Shown here: positions 13,233 to 23,151 of the stretch, piece after piece | How positions within the stretch are numbered: position 1 is the stretch's first letter | Layout of the letters: every line of letters starts with the position of its first letter | NCBI RefSeq assembly: GCF_932526225.1 | Contig: NC_064045.1 | Span: 9,294,022-9,358,021, forward strand | Length of the DNA stretch: 64,000 nucleotides | From: Nematostella vectensis | Taxonomy: Eukaryota > Cnidaria > Anthozoa > Actiniaria > Edwardsiidae | Direction of reading: 5' to 3' | Notes under the pieces: model-generated | The model's input: the letters and a program-made list of their open reading frames with translations, nothing else | Databases searched by the model: none | What the model was told of the DNA's origin: nothing | Made by a program: the position numbers and the translations under genes

Positions 13233-13408
13233 TGTTTCCAGCCCTCCATTAAAACAACCTCTTGTCTCCCCCAAGATTTTCCTAGTGTCACTGTTTTTGT
13301 TTACTGAAATAATTCTTATAATGTTTTCAACCCCTCCCTTAAAACACCCCCTTTACTCCCCCATGATTTTCCTAATGTCGCTTTGTTTTTGTTTACTGAT
13401 ATAATTCT
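13233..13408. repeat. Tandem duplication of an about 88-bp unit
   Basis: Two adjacent copies share 'CCTCCATTAAAACA', 'CTCCCCCAAGATTTTCCTA', 'TGTTTTTGTTTACTGA' and 'ATAATTCTT'. The copies begin near 13233 and 13325. Confidence 0.6.
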
Positions 13409-13890
13409 TTACTCACATTCCCCCGTCTCTGTGGTAGCGAGTTTGGGCCTTGGTGGCTATGGGAACTAAATGTCTCACTTGAAGAATGAGTGAGCAAATT
13501 CTTTCATGCTTAGGAACATATTATGTTGTGAAGTTCACGCGAGTGAAGCCTTGTAAAACGATATATTTCTGAGATAATACTTTGATATTTCTAGTAAAAA
13601 AGCTTTGGAATTTATTCAGCACTGTGCTATAGCTTGTAATAGCTTGTGCTTTGGTTAATTTATAAAGTAGCGTGACAAGCAAATAATAGGTAAAGCTTTT
13701 GTAAAGCTAACTACACGAAAATTTTATGAACTTTTGTCAAAAGTTTTGACCTGCGCCAAAAAAAATACTCTCAAAAAAAAAATTAATTTGACAAACTGAA
13801 AATTATAAATTAAAGAGAAATAAAAAGTACCTTTTTTTTCTTGGCAAGTCCTTGAGTACTTGGCTGACTGAGAAAATAGTTGTCCGCTCC

Positions 13891-14091
13891 CTAATTCTCC
13901 ATTTGAATCAAAGGTCCAAATTCTTTGTAGGAACTTTTCAACCAGAAAGCAAACCCTTGTTTTGTAAGTACTAGCACAGCTTTGCTTTGGACTCCTTGCA
14001 CTTCCATGTCTAAACTCAAAATGACCAGATGAACCGTAAACGAACATTCTTGAGAGAAGTTGGAGACGGTCTGTCGTATCTTGGCAGCCAT
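13891..14091 (-). CDS. Unrecognised short ORF, possible first exon
   Basis: A 66-codon frame starts in an excellent translation context (CAAGATGGCTGCC). The protein begins MAAKIRQTVSNFSQE, contains a hydrophobic stretch and the strings VHLVILSLD and GFAFWLKSSYKEFGPL, and looks like ordinary protein sequence rather than repeat translation. The frame ends in TAG with no good splice donor before it; a GTACTT donor follows an AAAAAAG run about 60 bases later. A CCAAT-like 'GATTGGTTAA' lies about 90 bases upstream of the ATG. It could be a first exon with an internal splice I missed, a decayed gene, or chance. I do not recognise a family. Confidence 0.25.
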   Translation of the reverse strand: MAAKIRQTVSNFSQECSFTVHLVILSLDMEVQGVQSKAVLVLTKQGFAFWLKSSYKEFGPLIQMEN

Positions 14092-14944
14092 CTTGTAAAC
14101 TGCGATATAACCTTTTTCTCTCGTCTAGAGAGGGGTCGGGATAAATCTTTTGGAGTAGAAACATGTGAATGGAGCTTTGTGATTGGTTAAGCATGGTATT
14201 GTCATGACAACATGACCAGGCTAAGATGGAGTGCCTTTTTGCTTTGAATCTTAGATATCATGGAAGTTAGATTAGAATGCGTGATTTGCCTCAACTGGGA
14301 CGAGTCAAATTTCGGTGTAAGGGCCTTTGGAAATATCAAAAAGTTGGAAATGAAATTACGTAAAAAAAAACTTCAAAACAACACACACATATTTTATAAA
14401 AAAAATACTCTGTTTGAATTTGGCATTTCCTTCAGCGCCTAGCAATGTTTCATGTATTTTACTTATGCGTTGTTTTGCAATTTTAAAGAGTGTTTTGGAG
14501 TCCGAACGGTAATTGTTCTTATCACGAAGGTCCCCATTTACTCTAAGAACACACACCGCTTATTTCTTTCATAGATGCTAAATTTTTTTAGTAAAAGTTT
14601 TTTTGGCAAATCATGCTGGATTCCTAAAATAACATGTTTTATCCATTTTCACCGATACGGATAAAGACACCCCACTATCAGGACAGTTTTGTGGTTCAAA
14701 ACAAAAGCTCGTATTGAAAAGGTTCCTCTATACAATTATTACCCTTTGTTGTCTAATCCGTTGCTAGGTTACAATAATCAAGAGAGTTATTTTGTGTTCA
14801 TCTGTGTACAAAACTTTCTCAGTCGAAAATCTATTCAACTATAAATAGGAACAATATGGAACAATTTGTTAGGAGAATACCAGGTTAATAATTTATAACC
14901 GCTTTTATTTTGCCACGACGGAGAGCTGATGCTCGAAACGTCAG

Positions 14945-15645
14945 ATGCTCGAAACGCTAGATGGCATGTTGTTCCGCTGGCTGGCAAGGCCCCTCCCAGC
15001 GGAAAGGAACAGACCTGACGTTCTACAGAAGAGAGTAGACTACGGCAACTGGTTCATGAACCGTGGTGTCGTGCATCATTCGGTCTTTGTAGATGAATGC
15101 GGCTACAATATCTGGACCGCAAGAAGTCACGGGAGGGCGAGACAAGGAGAGCGAGCCTATAGACAGGTCTGTGGGCAGCGTGGGAGGAACATTACCGTAA
15201 CAATGGCAATATTACCAATCAATGGTCTTGTATTCCACTCGGCAATTATTGGTGGCATGAACGCACAGCGGTTCAGCGGACGAGATGGTGATATTTATTT
15301 ACGATGGAGCGCCACCAAATCGCAACCCTGCCATACCCGGGCCAAATACAGAGCTGAAAATGCTACCACCCTACAGCCCCTTTTTGAACATTGTGGAGCA
15401 GGCAATAAGCTCTCTTAAAGCGGCTATAAAAGCTGACATCAAGGCCAGAAGTACAAGCCCGGATGGGAGATAGGGGTGCGGCTAGAGACCAAGGCCTTGC
15501 ATTGGGAGTTTTCCGTACGCGTTTGCTTTTGCAAGCGTTGCAGCGCAATATTGGTACTATAACCCCTGCTAAATGCGCTCAGTGGTACCGATTCATGCAA
15601 ACATATTTACCACGATGTCTGAATGGTGAGGTGATCGAGGGCTAA
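14945..15645 (+). pseudogene. Broken IS630/Tc1-type DDE transposase
   Basis: Three pieces in different frames together make the C-terminal part of a DDE transposase. Frame one (14945 to about 15280) gives RPLPAERNRPDVLQKRVDY, then VDECGYNIWTARSHGRA with the first catalytic Asp, then GQRGRNITV and NGLVFHSAIIGGMNAQRF. After a small deletion and frameshift, the next frame gives VIFIYDGAPPNRNPAIP (second Asp, within YDGAP) and LPPYSPFLNIVEQAISSLK (catalytic Glu in VEQ). After a second shift near 15463 comes the tail ending PAKCAQWYRFMQTYLPRC and a stop at 15643-15645. The N-terminal DNA-binding region is missing. Two frameshifts, a deletion and the absent N-terminus make it inactive. I see no terminal inverted repeats. 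Confidence 0.85.
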
Positions 15646-15849
15646 TGCAAAGTGCAGCGAAATGCTCTATGTAGAACTTTAACTTGACTCACCGTTATTG
15701 AAAATATATTTTTCGTTATTAAATGTAAAGAACGCGCAAATGCTTGTATAAACCCAGTAATGTATATCATATTCGCGTGAATGACTGTCTATAAATGATA
15801 TTGAATTTCACTCTTTGTTATAAAGATGTTAATAAATATGTGTTGCACG

Positions 15850-16110
15850 CAGTTGACTGTCAATTCGCCTAATTGTTTATCTTTTTTTTGTTAATGGTCG
15901 AATGAAAACGCAGATGTAAGTATATTTTTCGCCTTTGAATGACGAAAGGCGCGAATGACTAGCGATGTAAATATCGCTAATGAAATTTGTGTTCACGCAA
16001 ATGAGTGCTTTATGACGAAAATGAATGTATATTCGCGTTATTGATCGTATATTGCCGCAAATGAATGTACATTTCCTGGTAATAAACAGCAAAAGATGTA
16101 CAGTATTATA
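15850..16110. repeat. Degenerate short tandem repeat ('CGCAAATGAATGT' motif)
   Basis: Loose repeats of 'CGCRAATGAATGTATATTCG' and 'TTCGCGTTATTGA' at irregular 30-40 base spacing. Boundaries are approximate. Confidence 0.35.
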
Positions 16111-16119
16111 GATCATAAA

Positions 16120-17125
16120 GAAAACAGCGCGCCAATCAAGGTCCTAAATCCACGCATTTTATTTTTGTAGCAAACACTGGCCAGAGCAAGGAAAATATAT
16201 AATTGTCCTTTATTTCTTTATACAAAGTTTTATTATCGGGTCAGGTCACATTGCCTATCTTGTAGAGTAAGTATTTCGAGTAACTATCAAAACCTAGGTA
16301 CAGATATTTGACTCGGTTTGTATAAAATATAACGGATTTTGCAGGACTTTGAAAGATCATCAAATACTATCTTTTTCTAGATCCTTTTTTAAGATAAAAC
16401 TATGACTGCGCACCCCTCCCCCCCTTAGCAAATCCTAGTTAAGCGCTAAAATGGCTTGTTTGTTTTGTCAGGGCAACTGTTGTTTGTGCCTCTCACAAAA
16501 CACCTGTCTCTAGAAGCCTTCCAAACTCCCTTCCACAAAGGTAAAATTATAACCCGCACCAAGAACTGTTAGTTTCGTTATTCATTTCGTTATTCTCAAG
16601 CTGAATCGTGAATATAGCGTGTCGTTCTCCAGAGCTTGTAATGACTAATTTTAGACCTGGGTAATTGATGAGCTTGGGGAACTTCCAACAAATTCCCATT
16701 GCTCTGTCATCGTAATGAAGTCATTGTAATGAAGTCATCGCCTAACAAGTGTGAAAAACAACCATCCAAGCGTTTGAAATAGTAAGTAACAAAGAGCGCT
16801 TTTTACGTTTTTGGCAGCTGGGGACATCGGACGTATCCATTGCAAATATGAGTCGCAAACCTTTTTGTTTCCTGGATAATTTGAAATGCTTCTTCAAGGG
16901 ATTTATAATCTTTCTTTAATCTTTAAAACTTATCTAGTTGTCTCTAGTTATCTACGAAGATGCGATTTTGTACCGCACTCTGGTTTTGAATAATTAACAT
17001 TACTTGTATTTTTTGTCTTTGACTGGTTTCCTGTTACAATGTTTGGGTTATCGGAATTCAATAAGAATTAGCTTGTATCTTTTATTAGTTATATCAAGGT
17101 TTACTATTATACTTGAACAGCAAAG
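16120..17125. other. Non-coding stretch, nothing recognised
   Basis: No coding similarity. A short direct repeat 'AATGAAGTCATNG' occurs at 16714-16740. Confidence 0.5.
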
Positions 17126-17129
17126 CCAT

Positions 17130-17345
17130 TTTCAAGATGAATTATGAATTATAAATTATGGCTGTAAAATGGTTGGGAATAATAAATTATTGGTTTCAAA
17201 ACTAAAGGAATAATGAATTATAAAGTTTATCCAAAAAAGGAATTATAGAAATAAATCCGATTATGAATTCTTGAGAAAAATGATGACATGAATAATGAAT
17301 TATCAAAATAAAATAAGCAGGAATAATGAATTATGACCCCCGAAA
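17130..17345. repeat. AT-rich degenerate repeat ('AATAATGAATTAT')
   Basis: 'GAATTATGAATTATAAATTA' variants recur about ten times, giving a low-complexity block. Confidence 0.5.
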
Positions 17346-17997
17346 ACTGGCAAAACAAACTACGAGAATATCTATGTATCTGTTAAATACAATACACCAA
17401 AAACTTGTATTCGACTGCCCTGAGAAAGTCTTATTAAAAACGAAAATTAGGCAGATTCGAATACCAGTTTTTGGCGCATAAAAAAGCACGTTTTTCATAA
17501 ATCCTTCATTATTAACTAACGTTATTACTTTCGTCTAGGTCGTTATTATTAGTGTTATTATGCACCCCAATTATTCAGGTTTATTTGCTTTTTAACGAAC
17601 TTATTCGCCTATTGGCAATATGAGATGTTTAACGAAATAATTCGCCATTCACAGAGTTGCATGCAGAGGAAAAGCATAAAGTATTAAATTCATTCAAAGC
17701 CCCCGAATACTGCCATATGATTTAATAAAACCTATTCATGCAACGGCACAAAACAAGTCATGTCAGAATTAATTAAATCAATTCCAGAGAGAGAGAAAAA
17801 AAGAAAGAAAGAGAGAGAGAGATTCATCACACCAAAATTTACATTAAGTAATAATAATAATTTTATTATTTATATAGCGCAAAATTCATTATTATATGAT
17901 CTAATGCGCTTTACAGCAACTAAAAATTATATATGTGCTAAAACTAAGCTAAAACTACTAACTGTACTATACTAACTATACTAAAATTATATATTAT

Positions 17998-20034
17998 CTA
18001 AAAATATGCCAAATTAAATAAATGAGTCTTTAAAAATTTCTTGAAAGTTAAAATACATGTCGCTGCCCTAACGTGTTGTGGTAGTGAGTTCCATACCACT
18101 GAGGCCGCAACCTGGAAGGCACGGTCCCCAGTGGTTTTGCCTGTCCTAATGCTAGACCTTTCTAAGATATTACTATTTGTTGATCTAAGATTGTAATTCG
18201 ACTGCCTAGCTTTTATTAGATCGCTGAGGTAAGCGGGAGCAATGCCATGTAATGCTTTAAATGTAATAAGAGCTATTTTAAAAGTAATCCTAAAGTTAAC
18301 AGGTAGCCTGTGGAGATCTAACATAACAGGTGTAATATGAGAGTAGCGTGGCGTGTTCGATATTAATCTTGCTGCTGCATTTTGAGCGCGCTGAAGTCTG
18401 TTGATTTGTATTGCAGGAAGGCCATATAAAAGCAAATTACAATAGTCTAATCTACTTATCACCAGAGCCTGTACTAGAGTCTTAGTTGCATCTTTGGATA
18501 AAAATTTACGTATTCGTCTAATATTAAAATTAGAATAAAAAGCAGACTGACATGTCTTGGTGATGTGTTGTTCAAATTTAACATTACAGTCAAACCAGAA
18601 ACCAAGGTTTCTAGCTTCGCCTACAGGTGGCACAGCAGTCTCGGCTACTAGAAGACTGTTAGTCCCTACTTTTTCCAGCTGCTGGCGCGTTCCAATGAGC
18701 ATGAACTCAGTCTTGTCCTCGTTGATCTTGAGCTTGTCCGCGACCATCCACGACCTCACCGCCCTGATGCATCGCTCCATGGCACACCTGGCCTCTGTCT
18801 CACCGACAGAGCTGTCAGCTTTGAATGAGAGGTACAGCTGGGTGTCGTCAGCGTATGCATGTGCGTGAGGCAGATGGGATTTGATGACCTCAAACAACTT
18901 GATTGCATAAATGGAGAAGAGGAGAGGACCGAGGCAGGATCCTTGAGGTACACCAAATGATAAACTGCATCTGTCAGACTGTTTTCCATCAACAACAACA
19001 CGTTGTGCCCGATCAGTCAGATATGATGTAAGCCATCTAAGAGCATCGCCAGCAACGCCAAATGATGTGTTAAGGCGTTGGAGAAGTATGCAATGATCGA
19101 TAGTGTCAAATGCCGCGCTCAAATCTAGCAGCACCAAAAGGGTCACGTGCTGGCTGTTCATGTTGATCAGGATGTCATTTGCAATCTTTAAAAGAGCTGT
19201 CTCCGTGCTGTACGATTTCCTATAAGCCGATTGTAGCTCAGGTAGGAGAACATTTTCCGTGACGTGGGCGTAAAGTTGATTAAATACCGCCCTCTCCGTG
19301 ATCTTGGAAGTAAACTGCAAATTACTGACTGGACGTAGATTGTTATTTCCGGTGTCCTTAGCACCTTTTTTAAGTAAGGGAGTTACAGCGGCTTCCTTCC
19401 AGTCAGCAGGGAAATGACCAGTAGACAGAGATGAGTTTACCATATTAGTTATGACAGGGAGAAGAACTTCGAGAGAGTCGTAGACCAGACAAGTCGGCAT
19501 AGGATCAAGAATGCACGTTTTCTTCGCTGACCCGCTCATCAAGTCGTTCACATCAGATTCACTCAAGGTGTTAAAATGAGTGAGTGTTCTGTTTTCCCTT
19601 GACCATGGCCTGTCCGGGGGGACGAGCTCCACGTCTTGTGAGGACAGACTAGTAGCGTCTATGTCAGCTCGGATGGTATTTATCTTGCGTACAAAGTATC
19701 TCCCAATATCATTCGCTAGTACGGTCTTATTAGCATGCTCAGGAAAGCGAAGTCCTGTATTCCCACCCAGAAGCTTGCTTGCAGCATCGAAGAGCTTTCT
19801 CTGGTCGGAGCTATTCTCAGCGACGAATTGAGTGTAGTACTCGTCTCTCGCTTTGTTCCATTGCATTGGTGACGTGATTTCTTTTCTTTTTGAAATCAGC
19901 GAGGTCGCTAGGCAGTTTAGACTTCCTACATTTCCTCTCCGCTTTCCTGCGAGCACGCTTAGCTTGATCGATCTCATCATTGTACCAGGGCACCACTGGG
20001 CGAGTAACCCGAGTCCGTGTCTTATTGGGTGCAT
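17998..20034 (-). CDS. LINE reverse transcriptase (3' part of ORF2, frameshifted)
   Basis: 678-codon frame, of which the first 57 or so codons are out-of-frame read-through of the upstream frame. True element coding in this frame begins near 19865 (WNKARDEYYTQF). RT motifs in order: PVSNLQFTSKITER, LPELQSAYRKSYSTETALL, LLDLSAAFDTIDH (motif A with catalytic Asp), FGVPQGSCLGPLLFSIY (motif B), AYADDTQLY (motif C, catalytic YADD), GFWFDCNV. The C-terminal domain has LDYCNLLLYGLP, RLQRAQNAAARLI and WNSLPQHVR, typical of CR1/L2 elements. It would copy element RNA into DNA at a nicked target site. The domain itself is uninterrupted. Confidence 0.93.
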   Translation of the reverse strand: MHPIRHGLGLLAQWCPGTMMRSIKLSVLAGKRRGNVGSLNCLATSLISKRKEITSPMQWNKARDEYYTQFVAENSSDQRKLFDAASKLLGGNTGLRFPEHANKTVLANDIGRYFVRKINTIRADIDATSLSSQDVELVPPDRPWSRENRTLTHFNTLSESDVNDLMSGSAKKTCILDPMPTCLVYDSLEVLLPVITNMVNSSLSTGHFPADWKEAAVTPLLKKGAKDTGNNNLRPVSNLQFTSKITERAVFNQLYAHVTENVLLPELQSAYRKSYSTETALLKIANDILINMNSQHVTLLVLLDLSAAFDTIDHCILLQRLNTSFGVAGDALRWLTSYLTDRAQRVVVDGKQSDRCSLSFGVPQGSCLGPLLFSIYAIKLFEVIKSHLPHAHAYADDTQLYLSFKADSSVGETEARCAMERCIRAVRSWMVADKLKINEDKTEFMLIGTRQQLEKVGTNSLLVAETAVPPVGEARNLGFWFDCNVKFEQHITKTCQSAFYSNFNIRRIRKFLSKDATKTLVQALVISRLDYCNLLLYGLPAIQINRLQRAQNAAARLISNTPRYSHITPVMLDLHRLPVNFRITFKIALITFKALHGIAPAYLSDLIKARQSNYNLRSTNSNILERSSIRTGKTTGDRAFQVAASVVWNSLPQHVRAATCILTFKKFLKTHLFNLAYF
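19855..19875 (-). other. Frameshift disrupting the LINE ORF2
   Basis: The minus strand switches frame around 'CACCAATGCAATGGAACAAA'. Upstream homology is in one frame, downstream in the next. A one- or two-base indel explains it. Confidence 0.75.
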
Positions 20035-21373
20035 GTCGGTTTAGTAATTTTGCAAGGGTGTTGTTATACTCTTTTACATATATATCAAGCTCATTCGCAG
20101 TTGATGGCGAGTCTTTAGTGCACAGGGGGGATTGCAGCATTTCAGCTTTCAGCTGCTCCAAATCAATAGACATAAGCCTCCGGTAGTTGATGGTATTGAC
20201 GAGAAGACCAGGTCTAGGTAGACCTAGACGAAATCGTACTACAGCGTGATCAGATAAAAAATGATCAACAACTGGTGCGCCGGTGACTAAACTCTCGGAC
20301 ATACGTGTTATAGCGAGATCGAGAATATGCCCGTCTTGGTGCGTCGGCTGGTCTACATGTTGCACTAGACCCAAGGCTCTTAGTGTTTCCAAGAATTTTT
20401 GGGCGTCAGGATCGTTCGGCTCGTCGACATGTATATTAAAGTCACTGGTTATAAGTAAGTTTTCTTTGCATAACAACAGGCTCTCTAAGTATTCAGGGAA
20501 CTCCGAGTGGAAGACGCTTGTCGGGACACGATGAGCCTCTGAGTAGGGTGGTCTGAATATAACAATAACCCGCAGGTTATAGGAGGATGACTTCACAAGT
20601 AACTCTGAGAACTCAAACGACTCACGCGAACTAATGCCAGACTTAACCGTAGACACGTCAAGTGAGTCTCGGTACAGTAGTCCAGTAGCGCCACCACGTC
20701 GGTTTGGCCTTGATTGTAAGACGCAACTATAACCTTGCGGGCACATCTCCGTCTTCACGGCCAAGTCACTTGGCGACAACCAATGTTCCGTTAGAGCCAT
20801 TAAATCCACGCTGTGATCACATATGTAATCATTGATCACGGTTGTTTTGTTCCTGACCGACCGAGCATTGATGTGGCAGAACACCATCTGCTTATGTGGC
20901 TTTATGTTACCAGGAACGCGATTTATTTTGATTAGATTGTTAGTGTCCCGCCAGATGCACTGCTGCTTTTCAAACCGTTGAGCTGTTTGCGAGGGAGTAG
21001 TTAATGGAATGCGACTCGTGTTAACTCGTCCGGTAGTGTGACTCCATTGTCTATTGGTAGTATTCTTTAGGGAGCTGTCATCATGTCCCAAAGGACCTGG
21101 GTTGAGCTTAAACACGGGATCGCCCTCAAGCTGCACGCGGAATGTAGCGGTAGTGTTGGGGTAGTACAAGCATGGCCGGCTACACCTCTTTGCACGTGAG
21201 AAGCCAAACATCGCAAACTTCCAGCGCGAAGATGTAAATTCGGTGCCAACCAGGTTGATCCCGAACGAAAAATTGCTCTGAACGCCGAAGAAACCCGTCC
21301 CAACTGACCAATTCCGCGCTCCGACGATTGTCAGAAACAGCAACAGAGTGCTTGTAGACAGAAATAAGGCCAT
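19865..21373 (-). CDS. LINE apurinic-type endonuclease (5' part of ORF2)
   Basis: 518-codon frame whose last 16 or so codons lie beyond the frameshift. N-terminus: hydrophobic leader MALFLSTSTLLLFLTIVGA, then about residue 85 GDPVFKLNPGPLG. The endonuclease follows with its conserved sites: CHINARSVRNK (Asn), LTEHWLSPSD (Glu), NRRGGATGLLYRD, IFRPPYS, LLITSDFNIHVD (Asp, Asn), GHILDLAITR (Asp) and FLSDHAVV (SDH). It then enters the linker (PWYNDEIDQAKRARRKAER) toward the RT. Continuity with the RT breaks where KKRNHVTNAM in this frame should lead into WNKARDEYY in the other. It would nick target DNA. Confidence 0.9.
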
Positions 21374-21529
21374 AGTGACTCGCAGGCTGAGTAAAATTAA
21401 GAAAAATGCGGAGCTTCAAGAAATACGTTTGGATATTTGTCGAATTTCTCGCAAAGGGCCCTAGAAGCCCCTAAAGGTTCTGCGTGGCAAAAAAAAGCTG
21501 TTCTAAGGGTTTTTTTTATTAAATACACC

Positions 21530-22600
21530 GAGGGGAGGGGGGGGGGGGGAGGGAAGATATTTAGGGGGGGGGGCTCTAAAAATTTTTAGCCACCAAAAGG
21601 GGGGGCTCTGAATTTTTTAAGAACCATACTTTTTAGCTTTAACATTTTACTGATATGTTCTAGTTTGTAGCACAAATACATATTAAATATTAAGCCTAAT
21701 GACAAATGTATTTAATACTTTTTTATAACTGTCTTTATAAACCATAATATAGATACTTCCAGTATATAACAGTTGGTTACCTGTACAGTTTATTATCAGA
21801 ATAACAGGAACAAATTGAAATAAACTTCTAAACAGTGGTGGAGCATGCGAACCCCCAAAACGATATAGATACATTTTTTTACGTTGGACATTATCCCTTT
21901 TTTTTTACAGAAAAATAATTTTAACAAAAACAAATGTATACTTTTCCACAGGCGTCCGAGGGGCGGACCATTAGACTTTTGAGGAAGCGGGACTTTGAAA
22001 AGCAAACAACTGATTGAAAAACTCCCTGCACCATTAAACACAAATCCTCCTGACTTGAATTCATCCCCCTACCCCCTTGGGCTGCCTTTTTTTTATTATT
22101 TCCATGTCTGTTCATTCCAAAATCACTGAGAAGGTAAAAAGCTAGAACTGTTCCTGTGTTGGAATCTGAAATAATGTTGAACTTGACTGGATCATCAACT
22201 CCGACAAGGAGGGCGACTTCGCAGTATTTATTTTCCAGATTTTAAGCCTTTTTCTTAGCGAGGTCGTAAGGCGGGGGGGGGGGGGGGGGGGGGGGGTGGG
22301 TGCGAAATTTTAAGGTGTCTTGAGTAAAAATCTTTCCTCCCCCCTCGGTGTATTTAATGAACACAAAGTGGGATATGGTTGCAAGTTACGTGCCCCCCCC
22401 CCCCCCTCAATAATTTCCAAAATTGTAAGGAAATGACCATATACTAGGGACCATATGTTGGGGGTGGGGTGGGGGCATGATACAAAAACACTAAGACATT
22501 ATAGGGGGGGGGGGGGCACAGGCACTACTGGGCATTTCCTTATAACTTTACTAATATTGTGGGGGATCCAACCACCCTCTCCTACGGCCCTTCTATGATG
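21530..22600. repeat. G/C-homopolymer-rich transposon debris
   Basis: Runs of 8-23 G or C (21537-21550, 21565-21574, 22274-22296, 22393-22406, 22504-22516) are separated by AT-rich filler. 22395-22593 resembles 26645-26826: both carry 'AAGGAAAT' near G runs and end in 'CTACGGCCCT', so they are probably two copies of one MITE-like family. Predicted frames here are homopolymer translation. Confidence 0.5.
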
Positions 22601-23099
22601 ATGATAAGTGATTGATCGACATGACAGAAAAACCCTGAATATGCGCACTTCGAAGAGATAGAGAAAGAAGATAAAAGTTCTTACAATGGCCATCAGTTTC
22701 TTGTATCCCGGACTGATTTTCCCTTTTTATAAAACACAAATAACGTGAAGCCGAAATGCACATATCCAGATTTTGGCTTTTTAAGATAATTTTTTCCTTG
22801 ATCATCCATGTGTTATGTTTGAGCTTAGGGACGAAAACCTCAAATTTCAATGATACTTTACAAAAAGTCGCATCAATAAAAAAAAGTCGCATTTGATGTT
22901 TTGTTTGATATTACTCACTAAGTACTTAGGGGAATCTTCCGCCTTATTTGATGTGAAATGACATCAAGTCAATGACGTCAAGTCATGTTTTTCCGTCATG
23001 TCTGATTGATCAGGATGATGACTGATTGATGATGCTGCCGCTGATAAGGAAGATGACAATGCAATGGTGATGACAATGATGACGATGATGAATGCTTCA

Positions 23100-23120
23100 G
23101 CTCTATTTTCCTTTCCACAG
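23100..23120 (+). other. Probable 3' splice site in the 5' UTR of the lectin gene
   Basis: 'CTCTATTTTCCTTTCCACAG' is a strong acceptor 31 bases before the start ATG, so the gene probably has an upstream non-coding exon. I did not find it. Confidence 0.5.
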
Positions 23121-23151
23121 GAATAGAACCACGTTTTTAGTTTGTCCGAAA

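Larger units (their letters stand above)
17845..21480 (-). mobile_element. Near-complete CR1/L2-like LINE
   Basis: The minus strand runs from a short 5' region near 21480, through endonuclease (19817-21373) and reverse transcriptase (17998-20034) frames, to a 3' tail. The tail reads 'GTAAAGCGCATTAGATC', then 'GCGCTATATAAATAATAAA', and ends in an ATT microsatellite near 17845, a typical end for CR1/L2-group elements. Endonuclease and RT motifs are all present and one frameshift separates the frames, so the insertion is recent. The 5' boundary is uncertain because G-run-rich sequence follows at 21530. Confidence 0.9.

Noticed and set aside
14920-14945. Hammerhead-ribozyme-like CTGATG..CGAAAC string
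   Set aside because: There is no room for stem II between the two core strings and no convincing stems I or III; I treat it as retroelement-type filler sequence.
18557-21419. Plus-strand frames and extra minus-strand frames across the LINE
   Set aside because: Shadows of the endonuclease/RT frames.
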